From Thermodesulfobacterium geofontis OPF15 (GTDB taxonomy: Bacteria; Desulfobacterota; Thermodesulfobacteria; Thermodesulfobacteriales; Thermodesulfobacteriaceae), in contig NC_015682.1 in the NCBI RefSeq assembly GCF_000215975.1, forward strand, positions 992,001 to 1,056,000: DNA of 64,000 nucleotides, given 5' to 3'. Each line of letters begins with the position of its first letter. The stretch's first letter is position 1. Shown one piece after another: positions 37,601 to 45,137 of the stretch. The notes under the pieces were generated by a model. The model worked only from the letters and a program-made list of their open reading frames with translations. It searched no databases and was not told where the DNA came from. The position numbers and the translations under genes are program-made.

Positions 37601-38254
37601 TTATGCTTCTTTTAGTTTTAGATATTCCTTTATTTCATGAATGAGCATAGCAGGGGTTTTTATAGGATAATGTATATTATTTATTATTTCTTCAGCAGAG
37701 GAACCTTTAATGGTTAGTCCATCAAGTTTTTCCTTTAGTTCTTCTGGAGAGGTTATAGGATATTTTATTCCCTTTGTTTTTCTTAAAACTAAATAAGCCC
37801 AAGGTATATCAAGTCCTCTTAATATATCTTCTGCCAAGGCAGAAGAATAATAGAAGAAGGTTTGAGCATCATGTCCTTCTTTAATTTCTTTATAAGCAAG
37901 TTTTGCAATACCACCTGCAGTATGAACTTTAAGCTCTCTTGCTTCTTCGTTTACTAATTCTTCTAAAGCTTTTATTTTTTGAAGAGCAAGTTCTGGATCA
38001 GCTCTTAGAATATTTCTTACTGTATTTTTGGTTAAACCAACTTTAGAGGCAATTTCTTCGTCTGTTTTCATAAATTCTTCTTTTAAAACCACTACAAAAG
38101 CAGCCCTTGCTAAAGAGGGAAGCCAAGTGAGTGTTCTAAATTCAGCAAGTTTACCGAGACCCCCTAAAAGTTCTATAGCTTTAAAAAACACACGGTTTAC
38201 CAAATGTTCTATTTCTGCATCAGAAACAACAGGACTTCCAATTTGTATAACCAT
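37601..38254 (-). CDS. near-KaiC-domain regulatory protein
   Basis: A 217-residue protein matching, from memory, the family defined by its position beside thermophile KaiC-like ATPases (TIGR03879 type, described as a probable regulatory domain). It has a predicted helix-turn-helix (DEEIASKVGLTKNTVRNIL, about residues 72-90) inside a helical domain, and a C-terminal region with SPEELKEKLDGLTIKGSSAEE. It therefore probably binds DNA and takes its signal from the partner. It lies 12 bp after the KaiC-like gene, in the same unit, with a strong terminator behind it. Confidence 0.72.
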   Translation of the reverse strand: MVIQIGSPVVSDAEIEHLVNRVFFKAIELLGGLGKLAEFRTLTWLPSLARAAFVVVLKEEFMKTDEEIASKVGLTKNTVRNILRADPELALQKIKALEELVNEEARELKVHTAGGIAKLAYKEIKEGHDAQTFFYYSSALAEDILRGLDIPWAYLVLRKTKGIKYPITSPEELKEKLDGLTIKGSSAEEIINNIHYPIKTPAMLIHEIKEYLKLKEA

Positions 38255-38266
38255 TTTATCACCCCC

Positions 38267-39175
38267 TTATTTAATTTTAGAAATTGGCTCTTTAATTACT
38301 ACTAAACCTTCTTCTGTTATTTCTAAAAAGTGAGTTTTAGTATCATGCCCGCACATTCTACATCCATCAATTCTGAAAAGTCTGACAATATCACCTACTT
38401 CTTTTTTATAAAGTTTTGCTTTAAAAGAGGAATCAATAAGTTCTTTTGCTAAAACCATTGTTCCATCAACAATATGACCAACTGCATATCCACCAGCTGC
38501 TTCAGCTGTTAATTCTTCATGACCGCTTCTTTTTTGAGAAACAAAAAGAGCTGTTTGATACCACTTTTTCATAAAATTAAAAAGCCTTCTTACAATAGCA
38601 CGAGCAAGCATTTCTTTTGTTTCAAAAAGACCTGTGACAGAATCTATAATGGTGAAATTTACTTTATAATTTTGGATAACATAAGCTAAGGTAGCAAGAA
38701 GATCAGGAATATTTTCCCTTAGTCTGGTTGAAGAGGCTGCATCAATAAGAATTATATTATCTTCAAAATCTTCAAATCTAAATCCCATAGCATTCGCTCT
38801 TAATTTTAAAGATGCCACCACAAAATTAGCAGGAGCTTCAACTGTTATAAAAGCTACCTTTTCACCTAAGGATGCCTGTTTGACAGCAAATTGTTCTACC
38901 ATCAAAGATTTTCCGGTATCAGAAACTCCTGTAATATTGAAAACTGAATAAGCTGGTATCCCCCCAAGATTTTTCTTTACCAACTTTCCATTTTCAGAGG
39001 TCACTATAAAAAACAAATCATCAAGTCCAACTATACCTGTAGGGACTCCATATACCTTAGGTGCTTTTTTAATAGCTTGACTTCCAGTATAAATAGACTT
39101 TAAATCAGGTTCACCTACACCATAAATACCTTCTTCTTTTTTCTCAATTTTTTCAGTTTTATCCCATTTTTCCAT
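38267..39175 (-). CDS. KaiC-like (RecA-superfamily) ATPase, thermophile type
   Basis: A 302-residue single-domain KaiC/RadA-like ATPase. Walker A is FNITGVSDTGKSLMVEQF (about residue 85) and Walker B is KVNFTIIDSVTGLFE. The Glu in FITVEAP is the likely catalytic base region. A C-terminal segment DGCRMCGHDTKTHFLEI has a Cys pair and His that could bind metal. I recall it as the AF_0795-type KaiC family (TIGR03878), found sporadically and only in thermophiles. The circadian phosphorylation sites of cyanobacterial KaiC are absent, so a clock role is not implied. The partner gene follows at 12 bp. Confidence 0.78.
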   Translation of the reverse strand: MEKWDKTEKIEKKEEGIYGVGEPDLKSIYTGSQAIKKAPKVYGVPTGIVGLDDLFFIVTSENGKLVKKNLGGIPAYSVFNITGVSDTGKSLMVEQFAVKQASLGEKVAFITVEAPANFVVASLKLRANAMGFRFEDFEDNIILIDAASSTRLRENIPDLLATLAYVIQNYKVNFTIIDSVTGLFETKEMLARAIVRRLFNFMKKWYQTALFVSQKRSGHEELTAEAAGGYAVGHIVDGTMVLAKELIDSSFKAKLYKKEVGDIVRLFRIDGCRMCGHDTKTHFLEITEEGLVVIKEPISKIK

Positions 39176-39205
39176 CGCTTTTCTCCTTTTATATATTTTT
39201 TTAAA

Positions 39206-39233
39206 AAATTAAATCTATTTTTCGTAAATTCAA
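39206..39233 (-). promoter_or_regulatory. Candidate promoter of the KaiC-like operon
   Basis: On the minus strand, TTGAAT (39233-39228), a 16-bp spacer, and TAATTT (39211-39206). The leader would be about 25 bases, carrying SD AAGGAGA before the ATG. Confidence 0.35.
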
Positions 39234-39300
39234 GACAAATTTAAACAAATTTATATAAAAACAAACGGGTTAAAAACTTATTTGATCATGATTATATCTA

Positions 39301-39329
39301 TTGTTTGATTTTTGAAAATGGAGTATATT
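39301..39329 (+). promoter_or_regulatory. Candidate pyk promoter close to the start codon
   Basis: TTGTTT (39301-39306), a 17-bp spacer, and TATATT (39324-39329). The ATG lies only ten bases after the -10, so the leader would be about four bases. Confidence 0.45.
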
Positions 39330-39339
39330 AAAAAGGCAA

Positions 39340-40776
39340 ATGAGAAAGACTAAAATAATTGCAACTCTCGGTCCAGCATCAAGAAATTATCAAGCTATTA
39401 AAGCCCTTATAGAAGCAGGGGTTGATGTTTTTAGGCTCAATTTTTCTCATGGAGATATAGATTATCATAAGGAAAATATACAAAGGATTAAAAAAGCCTC
39501 TTTAGAGCTTAAAAAAACAGTTGCAATTTTACAAGACCTTTCTGGACCAAAAATAAGAATAGGTGAAGTAAAAAATCCTTTTCCTTTATATCAAGGAGAA
39601 ATTTTAGAAATTTATAAAGAACCTGTTTTTTGCAAAAAGAAAGACAAGGTTGGTAAAGTATATATAGATCATCCTGAAATTTTGAAAGAAGTTAAAAAGG
39701 ATGATTTAATTTTTATAGCAGATGGACTTATAAAGGTTAAAGTAATAGAAAAAAGATCTGAGAAGGTAATAACAGAAGTAATTCAGGGAGGAGTTATTTC
39801 TTCAAAAAAGGGTCTTAATTTTCCTGGTGCAGAAATTCCAATAAAAGCTTTAACAGAAAAAGATAAAAAAGATTTGGAATTTGGTCTAAAAGAAGGGGTT
39901 GATTTTATTGCCCTCTCATTTGTAAGAAATAAGAAGGATATATTAGATGCAAGAGAAATTGCTCAAAAATTTGATAAAGATATCCCTATTTTTGCTAAAA
40001 TTGAAACTCAAAAAGCTTTGGATAATATAGATGAAATAACAGAAGTTTCTGATGGGTTAATTATTGCAAGAGGAGATTTGGGAGTTGAAATTCCTGTAGA
40101 AAAAATTCCTGTTATTCAAAAAATTCTTATAAAAAAGGCAAGAGAGTATGGTATTCCTGTAGTAATTGCTACTCAGATGCTAACTTCCATGATAAATTCC
40201 ACTATGCCCACAAGGGCTGATGTTTCAGATATAGCAAATGCTGTTTTTGAGGGAGTAGATGCCCTTATGCTTTCTGATGAAACTGCTGTAGGTAATTATC
40301 CTGTTGAGGCTGTAAAAACTATGGTAAGAGTTATTGAGGAGGCAGAAAAATTTTATGATGAAAAATTAGAAAAAATAAAACCTGTTTCTCCAGATTTTGC
40401 TATAGCCCATAGTAGTTGTATTTTAGCTGAAGAAATAGGTGCCAAAGCTATAGTTGTTTTTACTAAATCTGGAAGTTCAGCTAAAAGAGTAGCTAAATTT
40501 AGACCAAAGCCTCTTATTATAGTAAATGTGCATAATGAAGAAATTTTAAGAAGATTAAAAATAGTTTGGGGAACTTATCCATATATGGTTTTATCAGAAA
40601 AAGAAGAGCCAGAAAATATGGTAAAAGAATTTGTTAAAAAAGCCTATCAAGAAAAATTGATAAAAGAAGATGATACCTTAGTTTTAACTATGGGTTATCC
40701 TATGGGTAAAATTGGTTCTACAAATCTTATTAGAATAATAAAAAAAGATCAAATATTAGAATTTGTGAGTAAATAA
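39340..40776 (+). CDS. pyk: Pyruvate kinase
   Basis: Converts phosphoenolpyruvate and ADP to pyruvate and ATP. The 478 residues begin RKTKIIATLGPASRNYQAIK and include DLSGPKIRIGEV, the catalytic Lys region DIPIFAKIETQKALDN, IARGDLGVEIPVEKIP, and the substrate/ATP loop MINSTMPTRADVSDIANAV with VDALMLSDETAVGNYPVE. The C-terminal allosteric domain is complete (about 355-478). Its upstream region is shared with the divergent KaiC-like operon. Confidence 0.97.
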   Translation: MRKTKIIATLGPASRNYQAIKALIEAGVDVFRLNFSHGDIDYHKENIQRIKKASLELKKTVAILQDLSGPKIRIGEVKNPFPLYQGEILEIYKEPVFCKKKDKVGKVYIDHPEILKEVKKDDLIFIADGLIKVKVIEKRSEKVITEVIQGGVISSKKGLNFPGAEIPIKALTEKDKKDLEFGLKEGVDFIALSFVRNKKDILDAREIAQKFDKDIPIFAKIETQKALDNIDEITEVSDGLIIARGDLGVEIPVEKIPVIQKILIKKAREYGIPVVIATQMLTSMINSTMPTRADVSDIANAVFEGVDALMLSDETAVGNYPVEAVKTMVRVIEEAEKFYDEKLEKIKPVSPDFAIAHSSCILAEEIGAKAIVVFTKSGSSAKRVAKFRPKPLIIVNVHNEEILRRLKIVWGTYPYMVLSEKEEPENMVKEFVKKAYQEKLIKEDDTLVLTMGYPMGKIGSTNLIRIIKKDQILEFVSK

Positions 40777-40781
40777 AGATT

Positions 40782-41867
40782 ATGCCTATTTTTACTCCTA
40801 TTCAGGTAATTAAATTAATTGATCTTGCTAAAAAAAATCGCATAGCTCCTGTTTATCTTTTAATAGGACCCGAAAATATTTGTAAGGAAAAAGCTAAAGA
40901 AATCTATGAGGTTTTAAGAGAAAAAAACTTACTTTTAGAAGTTTACAATCTTAAAGATAAAGAAGAAAGACAAATCTTTCTTGAAACAAGAGGATATCAA
41001 GAAAGTTTATTTGGAATAAGAAAGGTTTATCTTATCTTAGGAGCAGAAAATATTACCTCTGAAAAAGAAAAAGAAATAATTAAAAATCTTAATGAAAGAA
41101 AGGAGTTATTTAGCTGGTTTTTAATTAGTGAAAATTTTAATGAAAATCGTCCTTTATATCAATATGCCTTTGAAAATGGAGCCATTATACCCTTTTCTAC
41201 CAAAAGAGAGGAGGATCTTTTAGAATCAGAACTTATAATGACTCTAAAGAAATATGGGAAAAGCATGGACAAAAGCACAGCAAGCCTGTTTATTTCCTTA
41301 GTGGGCAAAGATTATCATTACTTTAAAAATGAACTTGAAAAATTGATTTTTTATACTGAAGATAGATCAATAATAACTGAAGAAGATGTTTGGGAAATTG
41401 TTTCTCCCTCTGAAGAGGATGCTTTATTTTATTTAGCAGATAAGTTTTTCCATTATGGACCTGAAAGGGCATACAAAATAGTTCTAAATCTTTTAGATAG
41501 AAAGATAGAACCTCCCAAAATTTTAGGACACCTTTATAAATTTTTCAAAAAGATGCAGATATTAAAAGAATTTTTGGAAAAATATCCAGAACTTGCCTCA
41601 GAAAAGAGATATCCCAATTTTAATAAAAAATTTCAAGAGCTAAAGGATAGTCCCTTAGAAGAGATACCCAAAATAATTGCAGAATCTCATCCCTATGCCT
41701 TATTTAATATAAAAATTCACTCAGAAAAAATAAAAGATTTTAATTTTATATTTGAGGAATTTTTTAAAGCTGACCTTGCTATAAAAAGAGATTTCAAAAA
41801 TCCAGGTAAAGTTTTTAATGAGCTATTTCTAAATATATGGTATAAAATGGAAAAAGAGAAAAATTAA
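40782..41867 (+). CDS. holA: DNA polymerase III delta subunit
   Basis: Clamp-loader subunit that opens the sliding clamp. The 361 residues follow the HolA plan: an N-terminal AAA-like domain with PVYLLIGPENICKEKAKEI and no functional Walker A, a middle segment with FLETRGYQESLFGIRKVYLI, and a C-terminal collar domain (FYLADKFFHYGPERAYKIVL and LGHLYKFFKKMQILKEF). It starts five bases after the pyk stop and overlaps the convergent ParB-like gene by four bases. Confidence 0.88.
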   Translation: MPIFTPIQVIKLIDLAKKNRIAPVYLLIGPENICKEKAKEIYEVLREKNLLLEVYNLKDKEERQIFLETRGYQESLFGIRKVYLILGAENITSEKEKEIIKNLNERKELFSWFLISENFNENRPLYQYAFENGAIIPFSTKREEDLLESELIMTLKKYGKSMDKSTASLFISLVGKDYHYFKNELEKLIFYTEDRSIITEEDVWEIVSPSEEDALFYLADKFFHYGPERAYKIVLNLLDRKIEPPKILGHLYKFFKKMQILKEFLEKYPELASEKRYPNFNKKFQELKDSPLEEIPKIIAESHPYALFNIKIHSEKIKDFNFIFEEFFKADLAIKRDFKNPGKVFNELFLNIWYKMEKEKN

Positions 41868-42796
41868 AGCTTCTCCCAAATTTTTTTGATCTCTTCTTTA
41901 TTTTTTTCTATAAACTCTAATTTTTCTTGAAAATCTTCAAAAGAAACATTTTTGAATTGAATTTCCATTTCTTTTTTTTCAAAATAGGGTGGAAAATTAA
42001 GATAAATATTTTTTTTGCGAAATTTTTCAACTAATGGAGAGATTTTGATCCATTTATGAAAATAAAAGGAATAATAAAGTTCTTTTAAAATTTTAAAAAA
42101 TTCTGTCTTTCTTTTGTTAAAATCCTCTTCTTTAAGAATTTCTTTTAATTTTTCTGGTAAAAGAGAGGGAAGGTCTTTTCGCTTTTTATAATCTAAAAGT
42201 TTTTCTAAAACTTCTTTTTGTTCGCTAAAGGTTAAGTTTAATTTCTTAAGAATCTCTAAGAAATCTTCTCTTTCCTTTGAGGATAAATCAACAAGTCCTA
42301 CTGCAACCTTTGGATTTAATTTTTCTTCTACAATAAGTGTTTTAAAAGGCTCATCAAGGCTATAAATTGCGCTTAAATATTCTATCCAGTAATAGGAAGG
42401 ATTTAAGTTTAGTTTAGAAAGAAGATTTATCACCTCTTCTATAGAAAAGAAATTTAAAGCCTTTCCTACAACTTCTGCTTTTTCAACAATATTTAAGGTT
42501 CTAAAAAGATTACTTTCAAGAGATAGGAGAAAAAGTTCTTTTGATGAATAATTTTCTCCGATAAAAGCAGGTATTTCATAAATCCCCAGATCCTTGCAAG
42601 CAATTATTCTTCCTTCTCCACAAATAATTTTTAATTTTGGATAATTTTTTTCTAAAAAAAGGATAGGTGGTTGGAGAAGCCCTACAGATTTTATGCTATT
42701 TTTTAAAAGTTCTCCTCTTTTTGGATAAGAAAAAAGGTAGGTCCTATCTTGAAGATCTACATTTTCTATGGAAAGAGTAGTATATTTTAAGGGCAC
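41864..42796 (-). CDS. ParB/Srx-fold N-terminal domain protein
   Basis: A 310-residue protein with a ParB-like N-terminal domain (about 1-110): SIKSVGLLQPPILFLE, CGEGRIIACKDLGIYEIPAFI (the box-II-like G-x-x-R motif) and ESNLFRTLNIVEKAEVVGKAL. A helical region follows (110-220) where ParB has its helix-turn-helix, ending in a Lys-rich tail. It is not next to parA, and the DNA-binding helices do not match canonical ParB. It may be a noncanonical CTP-binding or ParB-like regulator. It shares a strand with purC, two bases downstream of it. Confidence 0.65.
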   Translation of the reverse strand: MPLKYTTLSIENVDLQDRTYLFSYPKRGELLKNSIKSVGLLQPPILFLEKNYPKLKIICGEGRIIACKDLGIYEIPAFIGENYSSKELFLLSLESNLFRTLNIVEKAEVVGKALNFFSIEEVINLLSKLNLNPSYYWIEYLSAIYSLDEPFKTLIVEEKLNPKVAVGLVDLSSKEREDFLEILKKLNLTFSEQKEVLEKLLDYKKRKDLPSLLPEKLKEILKEEDFNKRKTEFFKILKELYYSFYFHKWIKISPLVEKFRKKNIYLNFPPYFEKKEMEIQFKNVSFEDFQEKLEFIEKNKEEIKKIWEKL

Positions 42797-42798
42797 TT

Positions 42799-43683
42799 TT
42801 ACAAAGTTTTTCCAGTAAGCCTATATAAAGCTTCAAAATATTTAGCTCTTGTTTTTTCTACAATATCAGGTGGAATAGTTGGAGGAGCATTTTCTTCCCA
42901 GGAGAGAGAGCTAAGCCAATCCCTTATAAATTGTTTGTCAAAGCTTTTTTGAGGTTTTCCAGGTTCATATTCATCCTTTGGCCAAAAACGTGAGGAATCA
43001 GGAGTTAAGACCTCATCAATTAAAATTATTTTTCCCTCATAAAATCCAAATTCAAACTTTGTATCTGCAATAATTATACCTTTTGATTCAGCATAATTTG
43101 AAGCCTTTATATAAAGTTTTAAAGAAAGGTCTCTTAAAGTTTCTGCAACTTCTTTTCTTACAATATTTATAAGTTCATCTAAGGTGATATTAATGTCGTG
43201 TCCTTCTTCAGCTTTAGTTGAGGGGGTAAAAATGGGTTCTGGAAGTTTATCAGCTTCTTTTAAACCTTCAGGAAGTTTTATTCCACAAACTTTACCAGTT
43301 TTTTGGTATTCCTTCATCGCAGAGCCTGTTATATAACCTCTCACGATACATTCAACAGGAATAACTTTAGCTTTCTTAACAATCATACTTCTTTGATAAA
43401 GAATTTCTTTATAGGGCTTAAGGATTTTAGGATATTCTTCTATATGAGCTGTGATTAAATGGTTTTCTACAATATCTTTAAGAAAATCAAGCCAAAAAAG
43501 GGTCATAAGAGTAAGTATTTTCCCTTTATCAGGGATAGGAGTAGGTAAAACCACATCAAAAGCAGAAATTCTATCTGTAACAACGATAAGAAGTCTATCT
43601 CCAAGATCATAGATATCTCTTACTTTACCCCTTTTTAAAAGGGGAATCTCTTTGATATCTGTTTGGAAAAGAGCATTTTCCAT
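42799..43683 (-). CDS. purC: Phosphoribosylaminoimidazole-succinocarboxamide synthase
   Basis: SAICAR synthetase, seventh step of purine synthesis. The 294 residues show LLKRGKVRDIYDLGDRLLIV, VTDRISAFDVVLPTPIPDKG, ECIVRGYITGSAMKEYQKTG, and IIADTKFEFGFYEGKIILID followed by DEVLTPDSSRFW, all family hallmarks. The gene is flanked by the Rho_N-like gene four bases upstream. Other pur genes are not in the window. Confidence 0.97.
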   Translation of the reverse strand: MENALFQTDIKEIPLLKRGKVRDIYDLGDRLLIVVTDRISAFDVVLPTPIPDKGKILTLMTLFWLDFLKDIVENHLITAHIEEYPKILKPYKEILYQRSMIVKKAKVIPVECIVRGYITGSAMKEYQKTGKVCGIKLPEGLKEADKLPEPIFTPSTKAEEGHDINITLDELINIVRKEVAETLRDLSLKLYIKASNYAESKGIIIADTKFEFGFYEGKIILIDEVLTPDSSRFWPKDEYEPGKPQKSFDKQFIRDWLSSLSWEENAPPTIPPDIVEKTRAKYFEALYRLTGKTL

Positions 43684-43687
43684 AAAT

Positions 43688-44041
43688 TTAGGAGACAGCT
43701 TTAGCTAATTTTCTGGTGCGTTTTTTAAATCTACTTGCCAATCTTCTATATCTTTCATATTTTACCCAATCTTTATTTTTTTTAGCTTCTTCAGCAAGGG
43801 CTTTAAATTTTTTCACCTTAGCCTTAAGTTCTCTCATTGATTCTCCAACCTTTTTAGGTTCCTCTTTAATTCCATAAACTTTCTTTAAAACTGATATAAG
43901 TTCCTCTTTATTCATTCCGTGAACACCGCTAATTTCAGGAATTTGAAGAGCAATTTCTCTCAGCTCTTTAATGGTCATCTTTTCAAGTTTTTTCTCCAAT
44001 TTTGGAAGTTCTCTCATTTCTTCTGTATTCTTTTCTTCCAT
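43688..44041 (-). CDS. Rho N-terminal-like (SAP-type) small basic protein
   Basis: A 117-residue protein. Residues about 20-55 (KMTIKELREIALQIPEISGV, then HGMNKEELISVLKKVYGI) form a Rho_N/SAP-like helix-extended-helix, a nucleic-acid-binding fold. The C-terminal half is highly basic and helical (SRFKKRTRKLAKAVS). It lacks the Rho ATPase. A role in nucleic-acid binding is inferred. It has a strong SD, GGAGG. It is the last core gene before the IS debris. Confidence 0.75.
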   Translation of the reverse strand: MEEKNTEEMRELPKLEKKLEKMTIKELREIALQIPEISGVHGMNKEELISVLKKVYGIKEEPKKVGESMRELKAKVKKFKALAEEAKKNKDWVKYERYRRLASRFKKRTRKLAKAVS

Positions 44042-44140
44042 AAAGAGCCCTCCTTCAAGAAGAGTTTTCGAAAGTCTTTATAAATTATCACAAAACTTAT
44101 ATAAAGCAACTCAGGAAGTTGAGATACCAAATTTTTAAGT

Positions 44141-44164
44141 TTTTTACACAATTAATAAGCACTA
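44141..44164. mobile_element. Solo right-end of an IS256-like element
   Basis: TTTTTACACAATTAATAAGC followed by ACTA matches the right end of the 61088-61308 element. No element body lies to its left. Three bases later the left end of the decayed copy begins in inverted orientation, giving a near-palindromic junction. Confidence 0.7.
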
Positions 44165-44167
44165 TGG

Positions 44168-44950
44168 TAGTGTTTAATTAATTGTGTAAAGACTTGAAAA
44201 GTAAAAATGGACATGGCAGCTTCCCCAATGGTTAATAACCAAAACTACCAGAAGGGAGGGGAAGCTACCATAAAAGAAAAAAAACTAAAGCCTGAACCAC
44301 ACAAACTATAGATTTTACGCTAAGGATTTACTTACAAAGTACGGGAAGGTTCAAGATTTAAAAGTGCCTCGATTCAAGAATGGTGGTTTTCGTCCAGCTA
44401 TACTTCCTGAAAGAAGGAAGGATGATTTAGATCTTACATCTGCTATTATTACCCTTTATGTATTCACCTCAAAGATTTTTCGGTTAATAAAGGTGACCGA
44501 GGATGAAGTAAGTGCGTTTAGTATGTATTTATTTGGAGAAGTAAAGTAGCAAAAAAGCCGTTTATTTAGCTTGAAATGGGTAAGATCTAATGGAAAAAAG
44601 GAAATGGAATGAGAGGTTTATAGTGGAAGAGTTAAGAAGGATATATAGAGCGGATACCGAAGAATCTGCTAAAGAGGGGATATTAAGATTAAAGGAAAGA
44701 TAGGGTAAAATATTTCTTAGGGCAGTTTATTTATACAACTAATCAGCTTGAAAGATTAGCAAAGGAGATAAAAAGGAGGATAAAGGTAATAAAAGTATTT
44801 TCAGATGAAGTATCAGCGGAAAGATTATTTATATTTAATCTTGATAGAACTAGATAACAGGTTAAACTCAAGAAAATTAAGAAAATTTAATGAGATTAAA
44901 TTGGTGAAGCATTATGCTCTTCTCGACAGGTTTTTTTATTGTTTAAAAGG
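44168..44950 (+). mobile_element. Decayed IS256-like insertion sequence
   Basis: The left end TAGTGTTTAATTAATTGTG is intact. The region after it (GGGAGGGGAAGCTACCAT) matches the MITE at 61088-61308, and so does the segment near 44850-44930 (AGGTTAAACTCAAGAAAATT). The element therefore ran at least to about 44930. A clean right end is no longer visible. The transposase inside is ruined. Confidence 0.7.
44271..44860 (+). pseudogene. IS256-family transposase remnant
   Basis: The original start ATG has become ATA (the MITE copy at 61088-61308 still has ATGAAAGAAAAG). Fragments in different frames give RFKNGGFRPAILPERRKDDL, ERFIVEELRRIYRADTEESA and TTNQLERLAKEIKRRIKVIK. The last is the characteristic C-terminal segment of IS256/Mutator transposases. 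Stops and frameshifts separate them, and the catalytic core is missing or unrecognisable. It is not functional. Confidence 0.75.
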
Positions 44951-45137
44951 GCGCTAAGAAGGATTTTTTATGACCTGGAGCTTAAGATATAGAATTGGCT
45001 AAAAGAGAATATCTAAAGCATATTTATTGGTGTTTTTATTAATATTGATTAAAAATTGGTTCGAAATGAAAATTTCTATAGAGAAAAAGAGGGTGTTCAT
45101 GAGAAAAAATTTAAAAGATTGATAAAATGGAGGGGAA
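44951..45137. other. Non-coding gap before the helicase gene
   Basis: AT-rich sequence with no gene and no recognisable promoter. It ends in the RBS GGAGGGG used by the helicase gene. Confidence 0.5.

Noticed and set aside
38267-39175. Circadian clock kaiC
   Set aside because: A single ATPase domain, no phosphorylation-site block, and no kaiA or kaiB nearby.
41864-42796. Chromosomal ParB
   Set aside because: No parA neighbour, no canonical parS-like site noticed, and the helix-turn-helix region does not match ParB.
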